Shown in pieces: positions 11,240-22,958 of a DNA stretch of 64,000 nucleotides. Both the position numbers and the translations under genes were made by a program. Origin of the DNA: Anaspis maculata (Eukaryota; Arthropoda; Insecta; Coleoptera; Scraptiidae). Under the pieces are notes generated by a model, which was not told where the DNA came from, searched no databases, and saw only the letters and a program-made list of their open reading frames with translations. The stretch's first letter is position 1. Each line of letters begins with the position of its first letter. The stretch spans positions 30,211,042 to 30,275,041 of the forward strand of contig OX421966.1 in the NCBI GenBank assembly GCA_949128115.1. The letters run 5' to 3'.

Positions 11240-12600
11240 CCCAGAAACTTTTTTGGGCCAATCTTATAAGTTCCTTCCGCCTTCTTGATGCAAAACTTGT
11301 AGTCTGGCGACTTGACGATTTGCCAATGACGTTCTCATAATGTGTTGTCTTGTCGACGATTTTTTTTGTTATTCACTTTATTGTAGAAACGACCTCTCGT
11401 TGCTGAGCCGCACACTTGATCTTGCCCCGTAATCAATCCGTTACGAAACCACAGCAACGTCTTGGTACAACACCCATAGCGTCTAGATTTCGATGATCTC
11501 GCGCTTCTTCACTGATGCTTTTACAATAAAACCTTCTTTTTCGTTACCTCAGAAACCGTGATGCGCGAATCATGATATCATTCAGAAAGCCATACGGACG
11601 AGATGCTCAATGCTAAGTAAGCCATCATGCCTATAGCTTACGCTGCTCTTGATTAATAACACACCATTCTTCCATGTTGGTCATGCTCCGCGAGATAAAA
11701 TCTGCACTTTGTACAATCAAGGAGGCTCAAGCTTTGGCGCGCCACCAAGCACGCACACACACACCATCAGCATCAGAATAGAAGAAATCAATTTTATTGC
11801 CGTCGGCTAGATTACATTCGATTGCCGCGTGAGAAGTTATACCTATATCATTAAGCTTATTTGAAGGAAGCCCGGCAATTTTGTAATTAACTTGCATGTG
11901 TGTGTGCGCCTGGTGCGTTGTATTCGTACTTGATTATCATAATTATACTTTGGACGGCGTGTTACATCACGTCCCGTGATAAAACCGCACTACAGGTACA
12001 TCCTGCACACCACTGCAACACTGCAACCGAATAATCAAAGCCGCGTCTCGATTTGACCCATTTTCAATTATATCTCTTCCTTCGATAAGGCCGCATTTGG
12101 AGTGACTGGTTGCCACCCTTATAAGGGGAATTAAAGGGGAACGTGACTCGGGAGTTTTCTTTATTGCCTCTCGATGTTCCTAAATGCATACTTTCTTACG
12201 AAACAATTTCAAGTATAAGGAAAGGTAGAAGACTGCACACTTATCTTCAGTTTCTAGTTTTCAAACAATGGAGACAGTTTGCTCTTGTTATTATGACTGC
12301 CGAAGAGTAACAAGGCACGTGTTAAAAGTTCACTGTACTAAAATGCTGAAGGTGTATAGGCCTCGGTATAGGCTTGCCGTAGCAATGGTGAGGTAATATA
12401 CCAAACCGGAACAGATTTCAAAAATGTATGAAAGAGACATTGACGCGAAGCAATCGTAAACAAAAGAAATCAACTAAGAGTAACTGGAGATGCTTGAGCT
12501 GAGTTTGTAGCTCCGCTCAGCTTATCTACATCATCATATAACCGTGATTTATCTATTTAGCGACTATAAATACAGACTAAGTGAGATCTGGTCTAAATAC
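11240..12600. other. No feature seen
   Basis: Mixed-composition sequence with a short CA repeat near 11752-11765. I found no supported reading frame or inverted repeat. Confidence 0.5.
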
Positions 12601-12721
12601 AGACTAAGTGAATCTGGTGAATTTTTTATATACGGTGTACTGAGTGTATCACAAAATTGAGTAAAAAATCTTTTTTGTTGACGATTTTCATGAAAATTGA
12701 TTTAGGATTCCTTATATTGGA

Positions 12722-12992
12722 TCAAATGCTCGAACTACCACCCGTTATATTAGTCTCTTGGCAGTACGCAAGCCTGTCCGAAAATTGTCGGATAACATTT
12801 TGGATAACTTCTACACGGATCAAGGAACATTTCTCACGAATTTGATCTTTCAAGTCTTCCAAATTTTGTGGTCTGTTGATGTAGACTTTTGATTAGAGTA
12901 TTTCCGTAGGAAATAATCGAGCGGGGTGAGATCCGCAGATCTCGCGGGCCGCTATATCGGTACCCGTTTGCCAATCTACCTTTCAGGGAAAC
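12722..12992 (-). pseudogene. Mariner-type transposase, C-terminal remnant
   Basis: On the minus strand one frame gives FPER*IGKRVPI*RPARSAD followed by LTPLDYFL, where both stops are TAG in positions that are tryptophan (TGG) in mariner transposases. RPARSADLTPLDYFL matches the catalytic-domain signature around the last acidic residue. After a frameshift a second frame gives RPQNLEDLKDQIREKC, then IQNVIRQFSDRLAYC and a glycine-rich end before TGA. This order is the classic mariner C-terminus. The N-terminal DNA-binding part and the first catalytic aspartates were not found. Confidence 0.8.
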
Positions 12993-13427
12993 AGGTGTCC
13001 AAAAGAGTAAGGACTGGTCGCGCATAATGACCTAAAGGGAAGACTAAAGGTCTTGAAGGGCAACTGGAAAAGTTTGACCTTGGAGTGAAATAAACCTATA
13101 TTCACAATGAGTTAGCTATCGATCGATACATTCCTGACTTTTAAAAAGTTGGAAAGTGAATGAGTTCTTACAGGTTGGGGAAAATAATGTCACTTTCAGA
13201 TCACGGGCCGAAAGTGACGTATGAAGAGAGGTGATCTGATCTGAACAGCTGTCGCGGAGCTCGGAGTGTTGATACTTAGATGCGTTGTTTGAAAATGTTG
13301 CCTATGCCTACCTGATAAAAACGTTTGACGCAAAACACGTTTAAAATTGCAATCAAACCGATTTTGAGAATTTTTTCAAAAACCTATAATTTTTTTGAAA
13401 AATGAGCTCGTAAGTGTTACACATATA

Positions 13428-14507
13428 CCGGGTGATCATTTGAAAACTATCCACCTGCAATTACTTCCGATTTCTAGTGAATATTTTTCCGAGCAAAAAC
13501 AGGTCGATTTTTATATCGGGGGGGACATCTTAAACATACATCGGCAAATTTCTATATTCACCCCCCTCGCCCCCACTTACCTCAACTTTGAAAATTCAAA
13601 TGACACTACCTATACCTTGCGATACATCAAATTGAAGAGAAATCAATTTCTTTCTGGAAAAAATATTTCCAAAATTTTTAACCCCACCCCCTTTTCCCTA
13701 AAAATTCTCTGACTGTCCCATTTTATATTCTGGACCCCTCATTTTCTCCTCAATTTAGTCGGCGTCATCCTAGATAGCATCGAAGCAGAAAATATTCGGT
13801 GGGAAAAGTGCGACCCAAATTCACCCCTTTGCTCTCCCCCCTCTCAATTTCCAAGTTTAACAGAACACCACCTACTTTGTGATACATCAAATTGAAGGGA
13901 ATTGAATTCACTTTCTGAAAAGATTTTTTTTGAAATTTTCTACCCCTCCTTCAATTAATTGGTCATTTGGAGTATTCTAGGAGGATAATGGGGGGCTTAA
14001 AAAATTGTGAAAAATCTTTTTCAGAAAGTAAATTCAATTTCCTTTAATTTGATGTATCACAAAGTGAGATTGACATTTTAGATTTTTAAGGTCAGGTGGG
14101 GGAAGCGAAGGGGTGAATTTGAGTGGCACTTTTTTCATAGAAAATTTTCTCTCTTGATGCTGTGCAGGATGACGTTGACTGTATTGAAGGGAAATGGAGG
14201 TCAAGAATATTAACTTGGACACTCAGAGAATTTTAGGAAGAACGGGGGGTAGGGTTGAAAAATTTCAAATAATTTTTTTTAGTGAAAGAATTCAATTCCC
14301 TTCAATTTGATGTATCACAAGGTAGGTGGTGTCATTTGAAATTTCAAAGTTGGGGTGAGTGGGGGCGAGGGGGCTCAAGATAAAAATTCTCCAATGTATA
14401 TTTTTGATGTTGTCCTCGATATAAAAATCGACCGGTTTTTGCTCAAAGACATTTGCACTATGAATCGGGAGATATTGCAGGTGGATAGTTTTCAAATGAT
14501 CACCCGG
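13428..14507. mobile_element. Foldback element, CCGGGTGATC family, full copy
   Basis: Left end CCGGGTGATCATTTGAAAAC and its inverted copy at the right end are followed on both sides by the matching TATCCACCTGCAAT block and a CGATTTTTATATCG block. TA flanks both ends. Much of the interior is also roughly self-complementary, with ACATCAAATTGAAG motifs recurring in both orientations. No transposase frame is present. Partial copies of the family lie at 15884-16430 and 23727-23945. Confidence 0.8.
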
Positions 14508-14740
14508 TATACATATTTGTACTAAGAACAAAAATCTGGATCCATTGCATTATTTGAATAATGTGAATGTGATAAAACCAGGTAATTTTTTTGCGACACC
14601 TGTATATTATGAATCTAGAAAAAATTCATGGGCAAATTTTGATAATTCAGCAAATATCCTTCAAGAATCAGTTTTTATTTTTGAGATTGGTTCAAAGATA
14701 AGCCGGCTAGTATGGGGGGGGGGTCAATCTTAACGTGAAC

Positions 14741-15020
14741 ACCCTGTACAAGTGCATATGCTGGAATCAGAATTTCATGATCTATTCGAATCTGCAAAAA
14801 AAGGAGAAAGGTTCAATTATAAAAGAGACTGATGACGTCACAGCTTTTACAAAAATTGCCGCAAGTATGAAAATCGTACAACACCCTGTAGAAGTGCATA
14901 TGCTGGAATCAGAATTCCATGATCTATTCGAATCTGCAAAAAAAGGAGAAAGGTTCAATTATAAAAGAGACTGATGACGTCACAGCTTTCACAAAAATTG
15001 CCGCAAGTATGAAAATCTTA
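14741..15020 (+). repeat. 142-bp direct tandem duplication
   Basis: Two consecutive copies start at ACCCTGTACAAGTGC (14741) and ACCCTGTAGAAGTGC (14883). They share GATCTATTCGAATCTGC, a run of A, and GACTGATGACGTCACAG with only a few differences. The duplication is recent compared with neighbouring repeats. The reading frame through it is short and unrecognised. Confidence 0.85.
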
Positions 15021-15029
15021 CATCAAAAT

Positions 15030-15715
15030 GTGTAGAATTGGAAAACAAAATCGACTTGTTCGAGGAACTTCTCGAGAAAAGGAATGCGAATTTTCTAGTG
15101 AATTTGTTCCATACTTTTGTCTCTCACTGTACACAAGATGTTGATTTTCAAAGTTCCTCACCCCAAATTTCTTGTCGCCGAATTTTTCCCAGGAAAACAC
15201 CGCGATTGGTCGATTTTCATTTGGAGGAGGACATCTAGGACACGTGGACACGTATCGCCAAATGTTTATCTTCTACCTTTTTGTCCCACCCTACGCACCC
15301 TACAAATAGCATTACCTATCTTGTGATTACACAAAAATTAAGGTAATGAAATTCTCTTTCTGTCAAACATACCTCACGATTTTTCAAAGCATCTCCAACT
15401 TTTCTCAGAATTCTCTCATATGTTATTCAAAGGAATGTTTCCCCCTATTAGCTCTCGATTTTCTAGTTGATTTTCAAGAAAATAATTTTCCAGCAAGAAC
15501 AGGTGGATTTTCATTTCGAGGGGACATCCGAAACACGTACTGCTAATTTTTCAGCTTCAACGCCTTCGCTCCAAATTAAGAAAAATTTTTGGAAACGAGA
15601 AAGGGAGTGGTGTCGAAAATTTGAAAGTATTTCTTGCAGAAAAATAGAATTTTATCATCTTCAATTTGATGTATCACAAGGTAGATTGAGTATGCCAGTT
15701 TATATTTTAAAGTAG
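15030..15715. repeat. Diverged relatives of the CCGGGTGATC foldback
   Basis: Blocks such as GGTCGATTTTCAT, GAGGACATC and TGTATCACAAGGTAG match internal blocks of the 13428-14507 element, but terminal sequences are missing. At least two degraded units follow one another. There is no coding content. Confidence 0.5.
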
Positions 15716-15723
15716 AGTAGGGT

Positions 15724-15740
15724 GGGGGGGGGGGGGGGGG
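15724..15740 (+). repeat. Poly(G) run of 17
   Basis: An uninterrupted guanine run immediately after a GTGG-rich stretch. Homopolymers of this length are error-prone, so the exact length is uncertain. Confidence 0.9.
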
Positions 15741-15883
15741 TAGAAGAGCTCAATAAGATGAAAATTTGAAAAAAATTGTCTTACATGATGTCCTATACTC
15801 GAAACAAGAATCGATCTGTTTTTGCTGAAAAATCTCTTTTTTAAGAATCGGAAGTTAGTAAGGGGGAAAACTTTCCTCCATAC

Positions 15884-16430
15884 CGGGTGATCATTTGAAA
15901 AGTATCCGGCTTTCTGATTCCTAGTCGAGCAGAAACAGGTCGATTTTTATATTAAGGGGGACATCCAGAACATATACATCGAAAAATCTCTATCTTTAGC
16001 TCCCACGCCCGCGCCCCCCCCCAGCTTAAAAAAATTTCAAACGACACCACCTACCTTTACCTTGCGAGACGACAAATTGAAGAAAAATAAATTCTCTTTC
16101 TGAAAAAATATTTCTCCACTTTTTAACTTCAAAATTTTTCCCTAAAATTCTCTGAATGTCGATTTTTATATTCTTGACCACTCAATTCTCTTCAATGCAG
16201 TCAACGGCATCCTGTACAGCATTGAGGGAGCAAATTTTCTGTGGAAAAAGTGCCACTCAAGTTCAATCCTTCGCTCCCCTACCCCAACTTAAAAAAAAAA
16301 TCATAATCATAATCAACTGACAATTACACTACCTATTTTGTCATGCATCCAATGAAAGAAATAAAATTCTCCTCCTGAACAAAATATTTCCAAAATTTTC
16401 GAAAACTCTTTTTTCCCTTCTAAAATAAAT
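15884..16430 (+). mobile_element. CCGGGTGATC foldback, partial copy
   Basis: It starts CCGGGTGATCATTTGAAAAG and follows the left arm of the element at 13428 through the GGTCGATTTTTATATT and GGGGACATCCAGAACA blocks. No matching inverted right end was found. Either the right half is deleted or the copy is too diverged to see. Confidence 0.65.
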
Positions 16431-16439
16431 ACTTAGAAT

Positions 16440-17645
16440 ATCCAATGTATAATGAGAGAGGAGTTGAAATTGAGAAGAAGACTTAATGTCAAATACTAAG
16501 ACGAGATCGAGAATAGATACGAGATTTTGGGCAATACTAACTGGGAAACCGTCATAGAAGCACGGTAATCAGAGAGACTTCAACGTTGGATGTAGCAGCA
16601 AAACAGCCTGAAAAGCAAGCTTCTCGGTTTTCTCGCCATTATTTCGTATTCATCGCCTACTAGCTACTCTAATTCAAGCCGCACATTCGGAAAAATTCCA
16701 AATTAGCACCGGCAAAATCACCATACTAGAACACAAATGAAAACAAAAAAGACGCGCGTCTTGAACTGATTAATCTTTAACCCAAACACTTTGCAACAAT
16801 TTGCACAGAACAATATTTGGACTCTTGTCATGGGGTCGCCCATCAAGGTCGCCTCCGTAGTAAATATTTTCGAATGTGAGCGCTCGCTTGGCTTAATATT
16901 TACCACTCGAACGACGATATATAACCATTTTATTTATTTGCTTGGCAGGGATCCGTTTTGTTTACCACGCATCATGTTGTATACAGGTACCTACCTAATT
17001 AATTAGCCGTGTAGGAAACAAAACGAAGCACCCAAGACCCAAGCACCATCCGAAACGACATGTTATTGACGAATCACATACATACAACAATCATGTTGAA
17101 AGGGTCCCGAGATTCATCCGCGCTGTCCATCTGCTGCCGGTTGTTGTTGACTTAACTGTTTCAAGATTTGAAAACGAGTGTATGGTGTTTTGTTGTGGTG
17201 CGTTTTTCGAGGCGTTTTATTCAAAGACACGCTCGCGGTAGTCCTTGCTACGGATGTTATTCAAATAAGCTACACTCTATGCAGCATTTACCGTACATTT
17301 TCATTCTTAAACATTGAAGAGTATATTGAAGATGGAGAAAGACAGAAAGAGAGAAAGGAATGTATTTTCTACTTTATGTTCAGGTATACGGGCGAACTGC
17401 AGAGTACATCGCTTTTATTAATCGTATTGGGTATACCCGGCGATATAAACGTCCTCACACGGCCAAGTCGGCAGGTCTGACAACTTATTTAATATACACC
17501 CGTTTGGATTTTTATATCGCTCGTAACTTAAGCCTTTTACGAGGTCAGTTCTGCTATGTTTTCGACTTTGATGTCTTTCGGTTAATCTTCGACAAGTTGA
17601 TGTGTGTTGTGTATAATATGCGAAAGTTCGAAAGAGCTTTCAGCG
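16440..17645. other. No feature seen upstream of piggyBac
   Basis: Several overlapping short frames at 17178-17659 have no recognisable domain. No inverted repeat was noted. This is the flank into which the piggyBac element inserted. Confidence 0.5.
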
Positions 17646-18096
17646 GCTTAACTCTTTGAGGTACACCGGGACAAAATTTGAACCAGCAATACTTTGCATC
17701 TATTGGTACATCGGGACAAGAAATGTACCACTTTGAAATGATTTTTTGCTTTCGTGCGCATCGGTTTAAATTGTGTCCCGCTACTCTAAGCACATACATT
17801 GGCACCAATTATACACGAATTCGCGGTTTTCCAATTTCTCGGAAGTTGCTGACAAGTTTTTGCATGGTCTTGAAAACGGCTGCAAGAGCTAGTGCTTTCA
17901 AGGTAAGTTTTTCTTTGATAAATCTCGATAAAATAGCGTTCAATGCCAAAAATTGATACGTTAGAACTTGGTGAATAGCGTAATGTACATATTACGTGTT
18001 TTTGACTCAATGGACTATCGAAAAATGACGCAAAGCTCGCGGGTCATCAATTGTCCCACCATACATTTAGGCGTTTTTACTTGTTTCTTAGATATT

Positions 18097-19950
18097 ATGG
18101 CAAGCAGACGATCCAGAGTTGAGCGGGATGCTCTACCGTTCAACTTGGTTGGCATGACGGTTGACGACCTTTATGACGAAATAGATGCCATAGACAACAC
18201 CCATTGTGCCGAAATTCCATCAGGAAGCGAATCTGACAACGATAGCGAAGACGAAAGTGACAATGAAGCTATCGCCAGCGACGTTGACTCTGCAGGACAT
18301 GTATTATCAGCAGCAGCAGCCGTTGCTCCAGACGTTGCAGCAGACGTTATTTTGTCGGAATCGTCTGAATCCGATGAATCTTCAGATTGGGATACAGAAG
18401 ACGATATTCCTTTGGCCCAGCTCGTAGATCCAAAAGTCACCTGGACGTGTCGCAATCCAAATGATGTTATGGCTCCTCCCGAAATCTTCACGCAAACATG
18501 CGGAGTTCCTCAATTCATTAGTGATTTAGTGGATCCCACGCCATATGAATTGTTCAATTTACTGATCACCGACGATATTTTGAATGACATTGTATTTCAA
18601 ACTAATCTGTATGCGGAGCAGCGGTACCAAACCTCTGGAAAACTTTATCAGAAGACGAATACTGCGGAAGTAAAAACGTTCTTGGGTATCAACTTACTGA
18701 TGGGAATCAAAAAACTTCCTTCTTACCGAGATTTCTGGAGCACATCACCCGATTTGCATGATCCATATATCAGCAGACTGATGACTCTTCATCGTTTTGG
18801 TTGGCTCCTGAGCAACATTCACTTGAATGACAACACACTAATGCCAGGAAGAAACACTGCTAACTATGACAAATTATACAAGGTACGTCCATTTTTGGAA
18901 GCGTTGAGAGAAAATTTCAGGAACTGTTTACTTCCACACGAAAATCTTTCCATTGATGAATCTATGATCAAATTCAAAGGTCGCTCAAGTTTGAAGCAGT
19001 ATATGCCGAAAAAACCCGTAAAAAGAGGGTACAAAGTATGGATGGTAGCTGATCAGTCAGGGTACTGCTGGGATTTTGAAATTTATACCGGTAAGACAGA
19101 TTCCGTCGAGAAGAGTTTGGGGGCAAGGGTTGTGAAGACCTTGTCAACCCGTTTGGAGGGCAAACACCACAGAATTTTCTTTGATAACTTTTTCACAAGT
19201 GTGAAGTTGATGGGAGATCTTCTGAAAAAAGATATTTATGCCTGTGGGACTGTCATCGCCAACAGAAAAAATCTCCCAAAATTTTCTCCAGACAAATCCA
19301 TGAAAAGAGGAGACTATGAACATTATCGAAGCAATACAGACGTACGTGCATTCAAGTGGAGAGATAAGAGAACCGTTCACTTGTTGAGCAATTTTCACGA
19401 TGCGCTGCAAACAACTGAAGTCAAGAGAAAGACACGAGATGGAACCATTGAAAACGTTCCATGTCCCGTAGTTCTGACAGATTATAACAGATCCATGAAC
19501 TCAGTCGACAAATTTGATCAGATGAGGTCGGTGTACGGTTTGGACAGAAAAAGTAAGAAGTGGTGGCACCGCATAATGTTTTTTTTCTTCGACGCATGTG
19601 TTGTGAATGCTTTTGTCCTCTATAAATTGTTGAAGAGGCCCACCAAATCCATGAAAGATTTTCGGAGGATGATCATCGACAGCCTTGTGGCTGATAAACT
19701 CGTATCTCAAACTAAAATTAGTCTTCCGGTGCAACTCACGATTCCAATTAAAAAAGGGAAGCCTTGCCAAACAGAAGCCGTGAGATTGACAAACAGTGCC
19801 CACCAACCCATACGAACGACAAGGCGCCGGTGTGCAAGATGTAGTACGTCGAAATTTGAAGTACGCACCAATTGGCTATGTTCTGTATGCAAAGTTCCAT
19901 TGTGTTTGGGGAAAGACAAAACATGTTTCCAAATTTACCACCAAAAATGA
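18097..19950 (+). CDS. PiggyBac transposase (DDE_Tnp_1_7 type)
   Basis: This cut-and-paste transposase would act in the nucleus on its own ends at TTAA sites. The chosen start (MASRRSRVERDALPF) gives 617 residues; the frame is open 43 codons further upstream to 17968, but that part looks like leader. An acidic serine-rich N-terminus (about residues 35-105) precedes the catalytic core. The three catalytic aspartates are visible: SIDESM (D287), FFDNFF (D363) and NSVDKFDQM (D471, with D474 following). The C-terminus ends in a cysteine-rich finger, RRCARCSTSKF then CSVCKVPLCLGKDKTC, as in the family. No stop, frameshift or missing catalytic residue is seen. Length is normal for piggyBac (about 550-650). 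Codon-level intactness suggests recent arrival or selection; a domesticated gene is less likely because TIRs and TTAA are retained. Confidence 0.95.
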   Translation: MASRRSRVERDALPFNLVGMTVDDLYDEIDAIDNTHCAEIPSGSESDNDSEDESDNEAIASDVDSAGHVLSAAAAVAPDVAADVILSESSESDESSDWDTEDDIPLAQLVDPKVTWTCRNPNDVMAPPEIFTQTCGVPQFISDLVDPTPYELFNLLITDDILNDIVFQTNLYAEQRYQTSGKLYQKTNTAEVKTFLGINLLMGIKKLPSYRDFWSTSPDLHDPYISRLMTLHRFGWLLSNIHLNDNTLMPGRNTANYDKLYKVRPFLEALRENFRNCLLPHENLSIDESMIKFKGRSSLKQYMPKKPVKRGYKVWMVADQSGYCWDFEIYTGKTDSVEKSLGARVVKTLSTRLEGKHHRIFFDNFFTSVKLMGDLLKKDIYACGTVIANRKNLPKFSPDKSMKRGDYEHYRSNTDVRAFKWRDKRTVHLLSNFHDALQTTEVKRKTRDGTIENVPCPVVLTDYNRSMNSVDKFDQMRSVYGLDRKSKKWWHRIMFFFFDACVVNAFVLYKLLKRPTKSMKDFRRMIIDSLVADKLVSQTKISLPVQLTIPIKKGKPCQTEAVRLTNSAHQPIRTTRRRCARCSTSKFEVRTNWLCSVCKVPLCLGKDKTCFQIYHQK

Positions 19951-19994
19951 GTTGTAGAAAAAGCAAGTGCCTACTTTTGTTATCATATTTTCGA

Positions 19995-20000
19995 AATAAA
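19995..20000 (+). terminator. Poly(A) signal of the transposase gene
   Basis: AATAAA lies 45 bases after the transposase stop codon, within the element, at a normal distance for a short 3' UTR. Confidence 0.7.
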
Positions 20001-20710
20001 ATCTAATTTTTTTGCTGATTTGACACCTATATAATTTCTAAAATTGATAAACGTTTAATAATTTATACTTCTTTTAGTTTTCCTTCTGGTATGGTGGGTT
20101 GAAATATGACCCACACAGTTTTTTCAAAAAATGAATGAAATAAAAAATAAATAAATAAATTTCCATCTTAACCCAAAGATTTTCTAAGCAGTACCCAAAT
20201 ATTCCAATGAAAACTGAGTTTTTATTTTTACTGTACCACTAGGGTTATTTTTCGAGGTAGTTTTCTGTACCGCAAAGAGTTAAAAACGAGCGCATAAAAG
20301 CGGATTAGAATAAAAATGTTTCGGGTCCAATTTGATGGCGATTTGCATAATTCGCCGGGATCAGGGCGATGGGATTTCGGTGACCTCTTCACTTCTGTTT
20401 TGGTAAATAATTTTATAGGTTTTTTCCCTTTCTTGCGCGCGTATAGCTTTTTCATGTCAACATTTTAACCTTGGAACTATTACCAACGTATTTATAAGAT
20501 AATTAAATGCATAATTCGTGTATAACCTCGACGGAGGTGAGATTAAACTGATGAAACAGGTCAACTGAAAGCAACAGCAAATTCTTGTATAATACAAAGC
20601 GATTCAGTTTCCAAGGAAGCACACCATTCACACCTTTAAGCTGTCTATACCAATCACCAAACATCTGAATTCAATTCCGTCGTCCCAGTAAGTACTGTTA
20701 TACGAAGCCC

Positions 20711-20850
20711 GCTGGAGACCACGGCGTGTGAATAAGACACATACCCGCACAATTGGCGGAGGAGCCATGCCTCGAAAGCTTGCCAGAATAATGACGAGCC
20801 GATGATAGAATTTCCTTGAGCTCTCGCGAATGGATTGCCGGCTAATGCTT
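20711..20850 (+). repeat. Dispersed repeat fragment, copy 2
   Basis: Same family and orientation as 272-400, starting GCTGGAGACCACGGCG. The hAT-like element at 20856 inserted at its right-hand edge: the 8-bp target duplication begins at 20848. It has no recognised coding content. Confidence 0.6.
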
Positions 20851-20936
20851 GGAAGCAGGGTTGGGTCATTACACGTAGAAAATTATTTTTTTACATCACT
20901 GGAAATAACCATGTAGAATAATGTAGAATAATGTAA

Positions 20937-21098
20937 GTATATTACGTAGAAAATTCTGATTCACGTGATATAGCTTTCAATGGAATACACTCAGTTGAAG
21001 ATTTGAAGTTGAGGATACATTTAGATCGTAAAGATGAAAAAAACTCTCACATGTGTATCGCACTCAAGCTCAACGATGTTTCATCTGATGAATATTGA
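20937..21098 (+). pseudogene. Possible C-terminal coding remnant in hAT element
   Basis: A 53-codon frame, stop to stop, ends DLKLRIHLDRKDEKNS then HMCIALKLNDVSSDEY before TGA. AATAAA follows about 40 bases later. The composition looks protein-like and could be the end of the element's lost gene or of a captured exon. It has no start codon at its beginning and I recognise no family. Confidence 0.3.
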
Positions 21099-21311
21099 GA
21101 ATTTCTTGTTTGTTAATTACCTTCTATTGTACTTCAAGCAATAAATATTTCAGTTTATTGAACTTTTGTTTCTACTAATACACCTTGATTTACTCATATT
21201 CTGGAGTTAATTCTAAATTAAGTAAAGGTTAGAAAACCCAAAACACGCAAATAATTGCGCCTTAGGACCATAGCGGATCCATCGTATTTTCCATAAAACA
21301 AAGGTTTTCGA

Positions 21312-22958
21312 CTATAATAATAATAATAATAAATAAATTTATTTTCCCATTTTAGCAACAGCAGAAAAAATTACACTTTACAAAATAACACAAACCACTT
21401 ACATCAACAAAGCACTAGCTGTACTGGGAAAAGAGTAAGCCTCACTTAAAGTTCCTCAAGGGAACTTTGTGTGTGAGTGCGATTGAATAGGCAACTATTG
21501 AAAATTCAAAAGACAGATACTTAAAATACAAACGGATAAAAATTAATTTAAAAAAAAAAAAAAAAAAAAAAATCAAGATTGAGCAGAAAAGTTGAAAATG
21601 AGGTGAAAAAAGTCAAAGATCAAAAATTGGGTCAAAATCGATAGAGGTAAACGCCTCAGAGCAGTGTGGGCAGCATTTCCTTGATGTCACCCATTAAAAT
21701 CCACTCTTTCAGTTCTATACACTTTCGCTTATGATTTTTGATATTTTTTATTGAGTCTGGCACTTTATTGAATAGCCTAGGAGCCAGATAAACAAAACAG
21801 TTTTGGCCGACGGTCTTTTGGGCTTTGGGAACAGCGATTTCGTTTTTGTTTCTCAAATTATGTTCGCAAATTTTCTTAGAGACATTACTCTGTTTAGATT
21901 GGTAAAGGAAGAGCTTTTCGGCATATATTTGCTTTATTTTGTAGATGTTGTTTTCTCGGAAAAGTAGTTCACTGCTGTAGTAAATACCTTTTTTGAACAT
22001 TATTTTCAAGAGTTTTTTGTGAGTCTGATGGAGTTGTTGCACATGAGTTTTATTCAGCCCACCCCAGACTAGTATTCCATACCTTAACACCGATTCAACC
22101 AAGGCATAATACACAATTGAGAGACGTCTTATATCCATGAAATTTCTTAGTTGACTGAAAGCATAAAGCAGGCTACGAATTTTTTTGTTTATGTTCTCTG
22201 CGTGTGCGTTCCACCTCAAATGGCTGTCGAGTGTAACGCCCAAATATTTGATTGTACTAGCCCCATGCACAGTGATATCCGCTTCCAGTATGTCCAACGT
22301 GGTAAAGGTCGGTAGGCCATTTTTGTATGAGCAGAAAGGTATGTATTTAGTTTTTTTTTCATTCATAGTAAGTAGATTGAAGTCAAACCAGTCTTTGATC
22401 TGTTTAAGGTCTTTTCCAGCCTTGAGTCTAATTTCGTCCCAGGACTCCCCAGAGAAAAGAATGATGGTGTCATCCGCATAAGACACGATTTCACCATCTA
22501 TCTTAAGGGACAGAAGGTCGTTTATGAAAATTTTAAACAGATCAGGGGCAAGGATAGTTCCCTGTGGTAAGCCAATGTTTATTTCTCTTTTGTCGCTAAT
22601 AGTTTCACCTATCCTAACATATTGCTCTCTTCCACTCAAGTAACTTTTTATTAATGTGTGTATTGGTCCGCGGAATCCCAGGTCCCAAAGTTTTTTCAGC
22701 AACTGTTCGTGGTCTATGGTGTCGAATGCTTTTGTCAAGTCTATGAGCACCGCTATTATAGGTTTACTGCCATCAACTGCCCCGTACAGTCTGCTTACAA
22801 CGTGAGCGAGAGCGTCTTCGGTGGACATTCCCGAGCGGAACCCAAACTGTCTCCCGGATATGACACTGAATTTATCCAGAAACTGAGTAATTCTATTCTT
22901 CAGAGATCTTTCGAATATCTTCGAAATCAGTGACGTTAACGAGATGTTAACTATCACC
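21312..22958 (-). mobile_element. Jockey/CR1-type LINE, 5'-truncated, recent
   Basis: Read on the minus strand, this is the 3' half of a non-LTR retrotransposon: an open RT frame, a 3' UTR with a long homopolymer run (21550-21572 on the plus strand), and a 3' tail of ATT repeats (plus-strand AATAATAAT at about 21318-21336). The 5' boundary is near 22958, where RT sequence meets hammerhead-like sequence. Endonuclease and ORF1 are missing. A clear target duplication was not found. Confidence 0.8.

Larger units (their letters stand above)
17652..20279 (+). mobile_element. Complete piggyBac-type DNA transposon
   Basis: TTAA occurs at 17648-17651 and 20280-20283, directly outside terminal inverted repeats: CTCTTTGAGGTAC at the left and, as reverse complement, CTCTTTGCGGTAC at the right (one mismatch in 13). 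TTAA duplication is diagnostic of piggyBac. Subterminal motifs GGTACACCGGGACAA and GGTACATCGGGACAA repeat at about 17661 and 17705. A single transposase frame fills the interior and a poly(A) signal AATAAA lies at 19995-20000. Every component needed for an autonomous copy is visible; activity itself is not shown. Confidence 0.92.

Noticed and set aside
17968..18096. Upstream ATG extension of the piggyBac transposase
   Set aside because: The 43 extra residues lack family similarity and the downstream ATG begins the acidic N-terminus expected of piggyBac; treated as leader.
21550..21572. Long A run as the retrotransposon's 3' tail
   Set aside because: On the element's strand it lies inside the 3' UTR; the ATT-repeat end near 21318 is the better terminus.
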